DNA of 64,000 bases from Oceanobacillus sp. FSL K6-2867 (GTDB lineage Bacteria > Bacillota > Bacilli > Bacillales > Amphibacillaceae), in contig NZ_CP150144.1 in NCBI RefSeq assembly GCF_037963145.1, positions 744,001 to 808,000 of the forward strand, written 5' to 3'. The notes beneath the pieces are model-generated. The model did not search any database. It was not told the origin of the DNA and saw only the letters and a list, made by a program, of their open reading frames with translations. Positions 43,531 to 52,808 of the stretch are shown here, in pieces. The position numbers were made by a program, and so were the translations under genes. Numbering within the stretch: the stretch's first letter is position 1; every line of letters begins with the position of its first letter.

Positions 43531-45564
43531 TTATACAGCCGTTTTGACCTTTCCTTGCTGCATCTGGTACATCTGATAATATAAACCTTGCCGTTTAATT
43601 AGTTTATCATGATTTCCTTGCTCTTTGATAGTTCCACGGTCAAGAACAAAAATGATATCTGCCTGTTGGATTGTTGATAAACGGTGCGCAATGACAAGTG
43701 TTGTACGTCCTTTCTTTAACACTTCTAATGCTTCCTGAATAATATTCTCGGTTTCTGTATCAATATTTGCAGTTGCTTCATCTAGAATAAGAATAGCCGG
43801 ATCAAAAGCGAGTGCACGTGCAAATGATATAAGCTGACGTTCTCCTAGTGAGTACGTGTTGCCTCCTTCTGTAACAACCTCATCATAAGTGTTCGGTAAT
43901 TTATCAATAAACCGGTTGGCTCCGACAGCTTGTAAAGCCTTTATTGCGGCTTCTTTACTGATTTCCGGATCGTTCATCGTTACATTGGAAATAATCGTAC
44001 CCGAGAATAAAAATGGATCCTGTAATACAATTCCCATATGACTTCTCACTTGCTGTCTCGACCATTCTTTTGTGCTGTAACCATCGATTCTAATTGAACC
44101 TTTCTGTGCATCATAAAAGCGAAATAATAAATTCATGATCGTGCTTTTCCCTGATCCTGTATGACCGACAAAGGCAGCTGTCTGATCTTCGTTTATTTCA
44201 AATGAAATATCATTCAGAACATAATCTGTTTCATTATAGGCAAATGAAACATGATCAAAGACAATCTTCCCACGGTATTTTTCAATTTGCTTATTCTCGA
44301 CCGTTTCCCCATCATGATCCAATAATTCAAATACACGCGTTCCAGCAACACGCGCTTGCTCTAAGAGTGGCAGCTGGTTCACAATATCTGTAACTGGTTC
44401 AAACAATCTTGTAATATAATCGACGAATGCATAGAGCATACCGATGGAAATAACACTTGTCAGTTCAAGAGATGAAGAACCAAAGTACCAAATAAAACCA
44501 ACAAAGGTTAAATTACGAATGACGGTTACAAGATTATAGGAAGTCAACGCACTCAATTTAATCAGCTTTTTCTGATACGTATAATTGCGTTCATTCAATA
44601 CTTCAAACTCTTCTTTTGTCTTCTTCTCACGATTAAACGCTTGAATTACCGGCATTCCCTGAATTGCTTCACTAATATTCCCATTTATTTGGCTAATCGT
44701 TTTCCGGATAACCTTATTGTATTTCGTTCCAAAGTATTTATAAGCCTTCATCCAACCATATAATAGCGGCAAGATAAACAGACACATTGTGGCAAGCTTA
44801 GCATCGAGGATAAAGAGGGCAATAAAAATACCTCCCATGTATACCGCACTCGTCACAATAATAGCTAATACCCTTTCATATAAATCACGGATAGCTTCCG
44901 TGTCATTTGTAATTCTAGCAACAATTGTACCAGCAGGCTGATCAACAAAATAATCGATTGGAATTCGTTGTGTATGTGCAAATAAATCAGTTCGCATCTT
45001 TTTAACGATTTGATTTGCAGCTTTTTGTAAAAGGAATGTTTTATAAAATTGAAATACCCCTGCAATTACAAGCAATCCCACATACAATCCAAGCAACATT
45101 AAAATTGGCCTCTGTTCTGGTTTAAAGAAAGGATAGGCTTCTGCTAACGCGAGTCGTTCACCTTCATAATGAAACGTTCCTTCTGTTGTTGTAATGCTAA
45201 TTTGATTCCCATTAGCTTCAGGTTTACCATCTAATGGGACCTTGTCATGAATAAAATGGTAGGCTGTGCCAATTTGAAACAATGTAACTGCCTCTCCTAT
45301 TGTCTCATCAGAAGCAGTTAAGCGATCTACCCGCTTGTATGATTGACCGTTATAATCCACCGTATATCGATCATCATTTTCCGTAACTTCCTGCCAGTAG
45401 CCTTCAACACCAAGTATGTGGTCATCAATGACTATTTTTGCAATGAACGGTCCAGCTAATTCCAGTGCAACAGCTATCATTAAGCAGAACAAACCAATTA
45501 AAATTCCTTTTTTATAGTGCAAAGCATAGTTAAATAATCGCTTTTCAGTTGATGGCTTTTTCAT
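43531..45564 (-). CDS. bmrD: heterodimeric multidrug ABC exporter subunit BmrD (YheH)
   Basis: 677 residues, fused six-helix membrane domain plus ATPase domain. Between helices 1 and 2 (about residues 50-145) lies a large extracellular insertion, as in BmrD. Walker A is GHTGSGKST; the signature is degenerate (SLGERQ instead of SGGQ); Walker B LILDEATANID keeps the catalytic Glu. It overlaps bmrC by 1 base (TAATG). Together they export drugs and dyes in B. subtilis. Confidence 0.93.
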   Translation of the reverse strand: MKKPSTEKRLFNYALHYKKGILIGLFCLMIAVALELAGPFIAKIVIDDHILGVEGYWQEVTENDDRYTVDYNGQSYKRVDRLTASDETIGEAVTLFQIGTAYHFIHDKVPLDGKPEANGNQISITTTEGTFHYEGERLALAEAYPFFKPEQRPILMLLGLYVGLLVIAGVFQFYKTFLLQKAANQIVKKMRTDLFAHTQRIPIDYFVDQPAGTIVARITNDTEAIRDLYERVLAIIVTSAVYMGGIFIALFILDAKLATMCLFILPLLYGWMKAYKYFGTKYNKVIRKTISQINGNISEAIQGMPVIQAFNREKKTKEEFEVLNERNYTYQKKLIKLSALTSYNLVTVIRNLTFVGFIWYFGSSSLELTSVISIGMLYAFVDYITRLFEPVTDIVNQLPLLEQARVAGTRVFELLDHDGETVENKQIEKYRGKIVFDHVSFAYNETDYVLNDISFEINEDQTAAFVGHTGSGKSTIMNLLFRFYDAQKGSIRIDGYSTKEWSRQQVRSHMGIVLQDPFLFSGTIISNVTMNDPEISKEAAIKALQAVGANRFIDKLPNTYDEVVTEGGNTYSLGERQLISFARALAFDPAILILDEATANIDTETENIIQEALEVLKKGRTTLVIAHRLSTIQQADIIFVLDRGTIKEQGNHDKLIKRQGLYYQMYQMQQGKVKTAV

Positions 45565-47312
45565 TACATCGCCACCTCCCCTTCCTCCAGTTGCTGCTGT
45601 TGGTACTGTTTTTTATACCAGCCATTCAACTTCATTAATTGTTCATGCGTTCCTTCTTCGGCTATTCTTCCATCCTCTAACACGATAATATGATCTGCAT
45701 GTGTCACTGCAGATAGACGATGAGCAGCGATGAAGGTTGTTTTATGCTGTCTTTCTTTTCTTAAATGCTCTAGAATTTTCGCTTCTGTTTTTCCATCTAC
45801 CGCAGACATCGAATCATCTAAAATTAAAATCTCTGGATCTTTAATAAAAGCTCGTGCAAGTGCTACACGTTGTTTCTGACCACCAGATAGTGTGATCCCA
45901 CTTTCCCCGACCTGTGTGTCTAGACCATTCGGCAATTGCTTTATATCATCGAGAAAATAGGCTAGCTCCATCACACGGAAAATCTCCTCATCGATTGCAT
46001 CGGCTTTACCGAACTGAATATTTTCCCGAATTGATTTGGAAAACATCATTTGGTCTTGTGGAACATAACCAATCCAGTCTCTAATTTGCTCCAAGCGAAT
46101 ATCATTTAAATTGATATCGGAAACCTTAATCTCTCCTTCTACTCCAGGATATTGACGAAGCAGCAGCTTAAATAATGTTGTTTTTCCAGCTCCAGTTTTT
46201 CCTACGACGCCAATTGTTTGGCCTTTTTTTACATGTAAAACGACTTTACTTAATTGCTTTCTTTCAACAGACGGATAGGAAAAAGATACATTCTTAAAAT
46301 CAATGGAAGCAACAGTGGAGACGGATTTAGGTTCATCCACTTCCTTTACATCTGCTTCATAGGAGAGAGTTGCGTTTACACGGTCTAATGATGCATTACC
46401 GCGCTGCAAAATATTAATTAATTCTCCGACAGCAAACATTGGCCAAATGAGCATACCTAGGTACACATTAAATGTAACGAGATCACCAAGCGTTATGATG
46501 CTTTCGAACACAAGAAATGCACCATAGCCGATTCCAATCGTATAAGATAATCCAACTAAAATTTTCATCGTTGGCTCAAATAAAGCATCAATTTTTGCAA
46601 CTTCAATGTTTTTCTCGTATACATGATTTGTTCTGGATTCAAATCGATCTGCATCCTGTTTTTCCTGAACAAATGCCCGAATGACACGCACTCCTCGAAT
46701 GGATTCTAGTACTTCGTTGTTCATTTCTCCAAAAGCTGCTTGTGCCTCTGTGAAACGAGCGTGAATGGCTGATCCGTATTTATTCATAACAACCGCCATT
46801 ACCGGAAGTGGCAACAATGCCACCAATGTTAGCTGCCAGCTGATCGTAAAGCCCATAACTGCAATAATCATTAACATAAAAATACTTGAATCAACTAGTG
46901 TCAGTACACCGTAGCCAGCAGTCCGACTAATTGCTTTCAAATCATTCGTTGATCTTGCCATTAAGTCTCCAGTTCGATGCTTTCCATAAAAGGTTGGCGT
47001 CATGCACAGAAAATGTGAAATTAATTGACTTCGCATCCAGCGTTCTAAAATGACAGCTCCTCCCAACAACGTGTAGTCCCATAAATAGGTAACTGCGTAA
47101 AGGAGAAACGTAAGAGCAAGATACCCTAAAATAAGCGCAACTAGTAATTGCATCGTCAAAGAACCAAATTGAATTTGGTCGATTGTAAACCCGACAAGCT
47201 TTGGCGGGATAAGTTCTATCGCACTTGCAATAATTAAAAAGCTAATTGCTATTACATATCGCTTCCAATAAAGCTTAAAAAACCAATCCAACTTCTTGAA
47301 TACCTGAAACAT
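45564..47312 (-). CDS. bmrC: heterodimeric multidrug ABC exporter subunit BmrC (YheI)
   Basis: 582 residues. Membrane domain (residues ~1-320) followed by ATPase domain with Walker A GKTGAGKTT, a canonical signature LSGGQKQRVALARA, and Walker B LILDDSMSAVD, in which the catalytic Glu is Asp. This asymmetry, degenerate Walker B here and degenerate signature in the partner, is the hallmark of BmrCD-type heterodimers with one inactive ATP site. Expression appears controlled by the leader peptide and attenuator upstream. Confidence 0.94.
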   Translation of the reverse strand: MFQVFKKLDWFFKLYWKRYVIAISFLIIASAIELIPPKLVGFTIDQIQFGSLTMQLLVALILGYLALTFLLYAVTYLWDYTLLGGAVILERWMRSQLISHFLCMTPTFYGKHRTGDLMARSTNDLKAISRTAGYGVLTLVDSSIFMLMIIAVMGFTISWQLTLVALLPLPVMAVVMNKYGSAIHARFTEAQAAFGEMNNEVLESIRGVRVIRAFVQEKQDADRFESRTNHVYEKNIEVAKIDALFEPTMKILVGLSYTIGIGYGAFLVFESIITLGDLVTFNVYLGMLIWPMFAVGELINILQRGNASLDRVNATLSYEADVKEVDEPKSVSTVASIDFKNVSFSYPSVERKQLSKVVLHVKKGQTIGVVGKTGAGKTTLFKLLLRQYPGVEGEIKVSDINLNDIRLEQIRDWIGYVPQDQMMFSKSIRENIQFGKADAIDEEIFRVMELAYFLDDIKQLPNGLDTQVGESGITLSGGQKQRVALARAFIKDPEILILDDSMSAVDGKTEAKILEHLRKERQHKTTFIAAHRLSAVTHADHIIVLEDGRIAEEGTHEQLMKLNGWYKKQYQQQQLEEGEVAM

Positions 47313-47339
47313 CTCTTCACCTTCTCATCTACTTTTTCA

Positions 47340-47535
47340 TAAAATAAAACTTCATTTAGCGGAGATTCCATTTACCGCCACTAAATGCTACCACCGCAAG
47401 GGAGACCCGCAGGCCCTTGAACAGAATCAGGAAATTACGAGCTATTTATACTACAAGGCTATGATACAAGGTCCACCCACCTTCACGCGTTTACCTCCTC
47501 ACATATAGAGGGGAGGATATTACAGCCCGTTTATG
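47340..47535 (+). repeat. dispersed structured repeat family 4, copy 2, inside the bmrCD leader
   Basis: CATTTAG...CTAAATG hairpin (47351-47386 region), TTGAACAGAATCAGGAAATT, CCTCCTC...GAGGGGAGG hairpin and ATATTACAGCCCGTTTATGC in the same order as at 42543-42662. It lies between the bmr attenuator and bmrC, transcribed as its complement in the bmr mRNA. Confidence 0.65.
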
Positions 47536-47549
47536 CAAGATAAAGACAC

Positions 47550-47580
47550 AAAAAAATGCACACGCCTATGACGTGTGCAT
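47550..47580 (-). terminator. bmrCD attenuator (Rho-independent terminator in the leader)
   Basis: On the minus strand ATGCACACGT and GCGTGTGCAT form a stem with CATAG loop, followed by TTTTTTT. It lies 160 bases after the leader peptide stop and 240 bases before bmrC, so it must be read through for bmrCD expression. Confidence 0.85.
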
Positions 47581-47737
47581 ATAAATGGGCTGAAAAGCTC
47601 AGGCTTCAAGAAGCTGGAAAACGACCCGGTTAACCGGATGCAGATAGAATCAATCCAACTCTCCCTCTGATATGAACTCCCTATTATAATACAAATGGTC
47701 ACAGACAGCTGTAACCATTCAATATGCATTAGCAAAA

Positions 47738-47809
47738 TTAGCTTGCATCTTTTATGAAGGTCACAGTACATATACAATTCATTTGGTTCATGATCTTTAC
47801 CTTTTCCAT
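47738..47809 (-). CDS. leader peptide of bmrCD (BmrB-like)
   Basis: A 23-residue peptide beginning MEKVKIMNQMNCICTV and ending KDAS. AGGAGGT lies 7 bases before the ATG, an unusually strong site for such a short frame. A SigA promoter is 43 bases upstream and an intrinsic terminator downstream. In B. subtilis bmrB encodes a translated leader peptide through which ribosome stalling by translation inhibitors relieves termination of bmrCD. The same arrangement is seen here; the peptide is shorter than B. subtilis BmrB (about 54 residues). Confidence 0.78.
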   Translation of the reverse strand: MEKVKIMNQMNCICTVTFIKDAS

Positions 47810-47851
47810 TGTCGTGACCTCCTTTTCCGTTCCATTTTTGATTCTCAAGTA

Positions 47852-47880
47852 ATTATAATATTTAGAAAGTTGTTCGTCAA
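47852..47880 (-). promoter_or_regulatory. SigA-type promoter of the bmr leader
   Basis: On the minus strand TTGACG (47880-47875), exactly 17 bases, TATAAT (47857-47852). Near-consensus, so initiation is probably strong and control falls to the attenuator. Confidence 0.8.
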
Positions 47881-48009
47881 TAGTTTTTTATTTTTGGCAG
47901 TATTAATTTATATAATTTGTTTAAAACTAATTTAATCTCATTTTTATGAATCCTTTTTGTATCCTAAGATGTATTATAGTTAACTCATTAAAAAAGGGAA
48001 GTGGACAAA

Positions 48010-48813
48010 TTGAACAACCATGAAATTGATTACAAGTTATATGGCGATGACATGCAGTTTGTAGAAGTAGAGTTAGATCCTAGTGAAACAGTTATTGCAG
48101 AAGCGGGAAGCTTGATGATGATGGATGATCAAATACGGATGGAGACCATCTTTGGAGACGGTTCCTCCAAGCAAAGCGGCGGAATTATGGGTAAGCTGAT
48201 CGGCGCTGGAAAACGATTGGTTACGGGAGAAAGCCTATTTATGACAACTTTCACCAACGAAGGAACTGGTAAAAAACATGTCTCATTTGCTTCTCCATAT
48301 CCAGGGAAAATTATTCCGATGGACCTCAGTGAATTAGATGGAAAATTAATCTGTCAAAAAGATGCTTTTTTAGCAGCTGCCAAGGGCGTTTCTGTTGGAA
48401 TCGCATTACAACGTCGAATCGGGACTGGCTTCTTTGGTGGAGAAGGATTCATTATGCAAAAACTTGAAGGTGATGGACTAGCATTTGTCCATGCAGGCGG
48501 GACCATTCATCGAAGAGATTTAGAACCTGGCGAGGTTCTTCGAGTAGATACTGGCTGTCTTGTCGCAATGACAGGCAATATAGATTATGATATTGAATAT
48601 GTTGGTGGTGTTAAAACGGCATTATTTGGTGGTGAAGGTTTATTTTTTGCTACTTTACGTGGCCCTGGAACTGTCTGGGTACAATCCTTGCCATTTAGCA
48701 GACTTGCAAGCAGAGTATTTGCAGCAGCTCCTCAACGAACAGGCTCTGAATCAAAAGGGGAAGGCAGTATTGCAGGTGGACTGTTTGATTTATTAGGTGG
48801 AGATCGGAAATAG
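48010..48813 (+). CDS. AIM24/TIGR00266-family protein
   Basis: 267 residues from TTG at 48010, which gives the family-typical start [20 protein letters not shown]; a GTG at 48001 is too near GGGAAG. The beta-rich tryptophan-RNA-attenuation-like fold shows [40 protein letters not shown] and [19 protein letters not shown]. Function unknown in bacteria. Monocistronic with terminator. Confidence 0.88.
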   Translation: MNNHEIDYKLYGDDMQFVEVELDPSETVIAEAGSLMMMDDQIRMETIFGDGSSKQSGGIMGKLIGAGKRLVTGESLFMTTFTNEGTGKKHVSFASPYPGKIIPMDLSELDGKLICQKDAFLAAAKGVSVGIALQRRIGTGFFGGEGFIMQKLEGDGLAFVHAGGTIHRRDLEPGEVLRVDTGCLVAMTGNIDYDIEYVGGVKTALFGGEGLFFATLRGPGTVWVQSLPFSRLASRVFAAAPQRTGSESKGEGSIAGGLFDLLGGDRK

Positions 48814-48875
48814 AGCGGTTGTCGTATTTTAAACAGATTTTATAAATGTGACAACAGATTGCTAGCAACTACATG

Positions 48876-48915
48876 AAAAAAGAGAATGACTCAATAAAAT
48901 CGAGTTATTCTCTTT
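48876..48915. terminator. bidirectional terminator after the AIM24-like gene
   Basis: AGAGAATGACTC and GAGTTATTCTCT form a 12-bp stem (one G-T pair), with A and T runs on either side. Confidence 0.85.
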
Positions 48916-48936
48916 GTGTATATGATGGTGGTTAGC

Positions 48937-49173
48937 TTAATGTAATTCAGATTCTAATTCATTCTTGCTGTTATAGCCTAAATAAACCATACTTTCTACT
49001 TTCTCTAAAGGTACTTTAGTGTATCGCGAAATTTCCGTAACCGATACATGAGGATTTTTTTGAATAAAGCTGCGAATTTGTTCACTGTCTCTTAAGCATG
49101 TTGGGCACATCATAAACGGACTGCTTTTCATCGGCTTTTTACACAATCGACAATTTCGAACAAATTCTTTCAT
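48937..49173 (-). CDS. small zinc-ribbon plus HTH-like protein
   Basis: 78 residues. Two Cys pairs, CRLC (residues 8-11) and CPTC (23-26), form a probable zinc ribbon. NPHVSVTEISRYTKVPLEKV resembles a helix-turn-helix. The architecture recalls the N-terminal half of the flagellar protein YvyF, but the protein is half as long and no flagellar genes are near, so a small DNA-binding protein of unknown target is the fair call. Confidence 0.68.
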   Translation of the reverse strand: MKEFVRNCRLCKKPMKSSPFMMCPTCLRDSEQIRSFIQKNPHVSVTEISRYTKVPLEKVESMVYLGYNSKNELESELH

Positions 49174-49356
49174 TTCCTCACCCCTTTAAACTATTATCTT
49201 CATCATACATCAAATTTATTCAACCAACAATCGCAATTTCGAATTATTAGAAAAATAATACTTTAGTCATGGTGCTTTTAAATTTTATCAACTTATTTAT
49301 TTCCTATTGAGCAAAAAACTGATATAGTTTTATAAAAGAATACAAGGAGTGATTAG

Positions 49357-49908
49357 ATGCATTTAGATGAAATGCTGGAGTATAACAAACAATTTGTAGA
49401 AAACAAGCAATATACATCATATACAACGGATACATATCCAAACAAAAAAATGGTTATTTTTACATGTATGGAGTCTCGTTTAATTGAGCTTCTATTAAAA
49501 TCATTAAACATTCATAATGGGGACGTAAAAATGGTAAAAAATGCTGGTGCAATCATCCGCAAGCCATTTGATAGTATTATGAAAAGCATTCTTGTTGCCG
49601 TTTTTAAATTAAAGGCAGATGAAGTTGTCGTTATCGGACACCATGATTGCGGAATGTCCAACGTGGATACAGAAGCACTCAAGAAAACAATGGTTGAACG
49701 TGGAATTGATGCAGAGAAAATCAACACATTAACTCATGGTGGAATCAACCTTGACGAGGAATTTCACGGTTTTGATACAGTAGAAGAGTCCGTCATGCAA
49801 AGCGTCGGTATTATTCGAAACCATCCACTGCTTCCGAAAGAAGTAAAAGTACATGGTTTGGTTATTAATCCTGATACTGGTAAAGTAGACGTTGTTACAA
49901 GAGAATAG
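49357..49908 (+). CDS. beta-class carbonic anhydrase (YtiB-like)
   Basis: 183 residues. Interconverts CO2 and bicarbonate using zinc. The zinc ligands are Cys37 (TCMESR), His95 and Cys98 (GHHDCGMS). The family usually has C-x-D-S/T-R with an Asp-Arg dyad; here position 39 is Glu. The rest is intact (VKNAGA, HGLVINPDTGKVDVV). Size and similarity fit YtiB. AAGGAG lies before the ATG. Confidence 0.88.
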   Translation: MHLDEMLEYNKQFVENKQYTSYTTDTYPNKKMVIFTCMESRLIELLLKSLNIHNGDVKMVKNAGAIIRKPFDSIMKSILVAVFKLKADEVVVIGHHDCGMSNVDTEALKKTMVERGIDAEKINTLTHGGINLDEEFHGFDTVEESVMQSVGIIRNHPLLPKEVKVHGLVINPDTGKVDVVTRE

Positions 49909-49919
49909 TCTAAAATCAT

Positions 49920-49948
49920 AACTACTGCTTCTTTTTTAAGCAGTAGTT
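49920..49948 (+). terminator. terminator after carbonic anhydrase gene
   Basis: AACTACTGCTT and AAGCAGTAGTT form an 11-bp perfect stem with a short T-rich loop. It lies between convergent genes. Confidence 0.8.
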
Positions 49949-49969
49949 ACTACCATATATTGCTTTCTT

Positions 49970-50830
49970 TTATTTCAAATAAGGTAAAATCGTATCCAGT
50001 GTTTTTTGAAGCTCCGATGCCTGTTCAGCATATAGTTTTTTCGCTTCAGGATTATCTGTTTCTAAGGAAAATCCCTCTAAATCCGCTTGTACCTTTTTCA
50101 GGGTGGCCGCTAGCAGTGGTCTTTCTTCTACGACTGATTTTGAATATTCATCCTCATATAAATCCACATAAACATTGCCAAGAGAGTCGATTTGTGCAAA
50201 GAAGACGTCCTTGATGCTTTTAGCTCCCTGCTTTTCTATCTCCCCTTCAAGCCATTCCTTTGAATAGCCAAGATCCTCCATGCTCTTTTTTAGGATTTTC
50301 CCGTCAATAATTAAAACTGTAGGACCATGCTCCTTTTCCAGCGTAATCCCTAATGTTTTTGGGGTAACTGGCTGCTGATCTGTTTTCAGCATGATACTTA
50401 GTTCACCATTCGTTTCGAAAACAGCCATTTCTACATCAGAAACTTTAAAGGTACCCTTCTCTCTTAATAGCATTAATAGTTCATTAATTGTTAACAGATT
50501 CTTTTTCAGATTCTTATCCAGCACTTCTCCATCTCGTATTAAAATTGTTGCTTTCCCATCTGTTATCTTTGAAAAAATCATTGATTTCATACCAAAATAA
50601 GCTAGAATGATGGGAAATATTCCCCAAATAGTTAACGATACTAACCCATTAACTATTTTAACATTTTGATCAACTGACATGGTTGCAGCTATAGAACCGA
50701 TTGTTATTCCTACACAATAATCAAAAAAAGTTAGTTGTGAAATTTGCTTTTTCCCCATAACTCTTGCCATAAAGAATAATAAAAAGAATGCTGCTATTGA
50801 ACGAATGAGAATTAACACAATTTCAGGCAT
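49970..50830 (-). CDS. YetF/DUF421-family membrane protein
   Basis: 286 residues: three N-terminal membrane helices (MPEIVLILIRSIAAFFLLFF onwards, with GKKQISQLTFFDYCVGITIG), then two cytoplasmic DUF421/YetF domains (KATILIRDGEVLDKNLKK and TVLIIDGKILKKSM). The ATG at 50830 has GGGAAGTGG upstream; a longer frame from 50902 has no site. It is divergent from a DUF4363 lipoprotein gene, a pairing often seen. A role in spore or membrane physiology is known only loosely. Confidence 0.85.
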   Translation of the reverse strand: MPEIVLILIRSIAAFFLLFFMARVMGKKQISQLTFFDYCVGITIGSIAATMSVDQNVKIVNGLVSLTIWGIFPIILAYFGMKSMIFSKITDGKATILIRDGEVLDKNLKKNLLTINELLMLLREKGTFKVSDVEMAVFETNGELSIMLKTDQQPVTPKTLGITLEKEHGPTVLIIDGKILKKSMEDLGYSKEWLEGEIEKQGAKSIKDVFFAQIDSLGNVYVDLYEDEYSKSVVEERPLLAATLKKVQADLEGFSLETDNPEAKKLYAEQASELQKTLDTILPYLK

Positions 50831-50924
50831 GTCCACTTCCCAACCTTTCTGAATACAGATATGTAATATATCTATATTATGGGGCAATCTATGTATAACC
50901 ATTCATAAAACGAGGAGAGTTGGA

Positions 50925-51263
50925 ATGAAGAAACTGATTCTATTTTTTACGCTCTTAACTATCATACTTACGGGGTGCGAGAACCAAGTAGGAGGTGAGT
51001 ATTTCTTCGAACACGTTGACCAGCTTGAACATTCAATAGATAAGTTGGAATGGGATAAAATCTCAACCCAAGCTGAAGAGCTAAAAAGCATGTACAAAGA
51101 TAACAAATGGAAAATTCAGTTACTTGGTGATGAAGATGAGTATGAGAGTTTACATGAAAGCATTAATAATTTAATCGCAGCAGCCAAAGAAAAAGATTCA
51201 ACAAGTGCAAGGCTTGAACTTGCTGTCGTTAAATCAATTTTAGAAGATGTTTATTCTTTATAG
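50925..51263 (+). CDS. DUF4363-family lipoprotein
   Basis: 112 residues. Signal MKKLILFFTLLTIILTGC ends in a lipobox (LTGC, Cys18). The mature part is acidic and helical with regularly spaced Leu and Glu (VDQLEHSIDKLEWDKI...NNLIAAAKEKDS), matching the DUF4363 layout. Divergent from the YetF-type gene. Function unknown. CGAGGAGAG precedes the ATG. Confidence 0.82.
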   Translation: MKKLILFFTLLTIILTGCENQVGGEYFFEHVDQLEHSIDKLEWDKISTQAEELKSMYKDNKWKIQLLGDEDEYESLHESINNLIAAAKEKDSTSARLELAVVKSILEDVYSL

Positions 51264-51377
51264 TTGGTTTTGTCAGATAAAATGTTTTTATTCTGTCTCA
51301 GTTCAAAGGCTTCTCTCTACCGACAGACCTTCATTTTATGTCTTACACTTGAAGCGCAGGAAATGATGAAAATAATT

Positions 51378-51416
51378 GAAAAAAGCTAATCCCAACCAAA
51401 CTGATCAGCTTTTTTC
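51378..51416 (-). terminator. terminator overlapping the DUF3231 gene stop
   Basis: AAAAAAGCT pairs with AGCTTTTTT; the TGA of the DUF3231 gene (51405-51407) lies just before the right arm, and T runs follow on the minus strand. Confidence 0.7.
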
Positions 51417-52424
51417 TTTGTTTCGGGATAATTTTACCCGATCTTTTATTCCCGGTGGTTGCTCCAGCCAACTGTGTTTAATCATGATATCAGCCCCACT
51501 TTTGGCTAATCGAGTAATTTCCAACGATAATCGCTCATAATTGACTGCTAAATCTAATCGTTGACTGGCAGCCGAAGCAGTGGCATAGTTACCTATTCCT
51601 GCTGCACTTATAAGTGACATATGAAACATCATCAATTTATCTGAAAATGTTTGTGTTGTTGAATCACTAACAGCTACATCAGGTACTTGCGGCGCTTCTA
51701 TATTATCCTTTAAAAATGTATCCACAAAAATTTTAATATGTTTTTGCGAGATTTCTTTTCCTCGCAGCATAAAATCCTGTATTTCTTTGGTTGGAGAGGT
51801 TTGAGCAAAAGCAAGACATAATTTTACCCCCATTACATTCGTAAGTATATTCATATACAAATGCGAAATTTCAACGGCGTTCAATGGACGTTTTTCGCTG
51901 AACGGATTTAAACCACTGAAATATTTCTTACTGTCGACGTAATCCGTTTCTTTTGGAACTTCAATATAAGGATGTCTCGCATTAATTCCTTTATGAGCAG
52001 CAATTTCGATTGTTTGATTATAAAGTTTAGTAACTTCAATTAAACCGTTCGTAAAATAATTACGTATATCCTCTTTTACACTCATGGCAATAAAGCCACT
52101 GTATGCTAACATTCCTACTTTTGCCATATGGTTCACATAGGTTAAACAAAACATGTCCGTGAATAGCCATGGAGCATTTTTATTTACGTCTTGTTCACTA
52201 AAACCATTTGGGATTGCGTATTGTTCCTTTTCAAAAATGGACACCAATTGCTCCAGATGATTAGAAGAAATATCATAGGATAGCTGAATAGCGGGTTTAA
52301 TATCTGGATCTTCAATATGCTTCAGCATATAACTTAATATACACTTCGACATGCTATCATTCATATACCCAGTCCAAAGCGAAGCAATTTCTCCAGATGT
52401 CAGGTGTATTTTCTTCTCACTCAT
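51405..52424 (-). CDS. DUF3231-family protein (two ferritin-like repeats)
   Basis: 339 residues made of two homologous helical halves: LTSGEIASLWTGYMNDSMSK and, after residue ~175, LNAVEISHLYMNILTNVMGV each open a four-helix unit. This internal duplication defines DUF3231, common and multi-copy in Bacillaceae, often linked to sporulation, with no known activity. ATG 52424 has AGGAGG 7 bases upstream; a longer frame from 52469 is not needed. Stand-alone. Confidence 0.85.
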   Translation of the reverse strand: MSEKKIHLTSGEIASLWTGYMNDSMSKCILSYMLKHIEDPDIKPAIQLSYDISSNHLEQLVSIFEKEQYAIPNGFSEQDVNKNAPWLFTDMFCLTYVNHMAKVGMLAYSGFIAMSVKEDIRNYFTNGLIEVTKLYNQTIEIAAHKGINARHPYIEVPKETDYVDSKKYFSGLNPFSEKRPLNAVEISHLYMNILTNVMGVKLCLAFAQTSPTKEIQDFMLRGKEISQKHIKIFVDTFLKDNIEAPQVPDVAVSDSTTQTFSDKLMMFHMSLISAAGIGNYATASAASQRLDLAVNYERLSLEITRLAKSGADIMIKHSWLEQPPGIKDRVKLSRNKEKS

Positions 52425-52748
52425 AACGGGTCCTCCTAAAACGATGATAGACTTATTATGTGCAAGCATTTTTATTTTATGTAAAATAACTCTTTTTGAA
52501 TAATAGTATGTTTCTAATCACGTTTATCTACTAAGAACCCCAAATCAGAGGTCCTATCATAAACTATCCAACCCAACCTAAAACAACTATATGATAATCT
52601 TCAATTTATTAAAAGTGCAAGTGCAAGAAAGTTATCATTAAGATAACAGCGGTGATATTTTGATTTAAAGGGGTATTTATTGTTTTATTTTATACACAGA
52701 TTCACTTTTCCACGAAAAACATTTTTAAATAAAATATTATTTGCTGCT
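52425..52748. other. intergenic region upstream of the germination operon
   Basis: About 320 bases without a supported gene. A small palindrome GTTATC-ATTAA-GATAAC is centred near 52639. The promoter of the germination operon lies at its right end. Confidence 0.4.
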
Positions 52749-52776
52749 CATATTTCTTTCATTTATCGGCATACTA
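52749..52776 (+). promoter_or_regulatory. candidate SigG promoter of the germination operon
   Basis: CATA (52749-52752), 17 bases, CATACTA (52770-52776). CATACTA is the SigG -10 consensus, fitting forespore expression of gerA-type operons. The -35 is only a partial match. Confidence 0.6.
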
Positions 52777-52808
52777 AGTCAAGCTAAGCTGTGATGGAGG
52801 GACGACCT

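Noticed and set aside
47520-47777. 85-codon frame overlapping the bmr leader peptide
   Set aside because: It starts at a TTG inside the leader peptide in another frame, lacks a ribosome binding site, runs through the attenuator and ends in the repeat. The 23-codon frame with AGGAGGT explains the region better.
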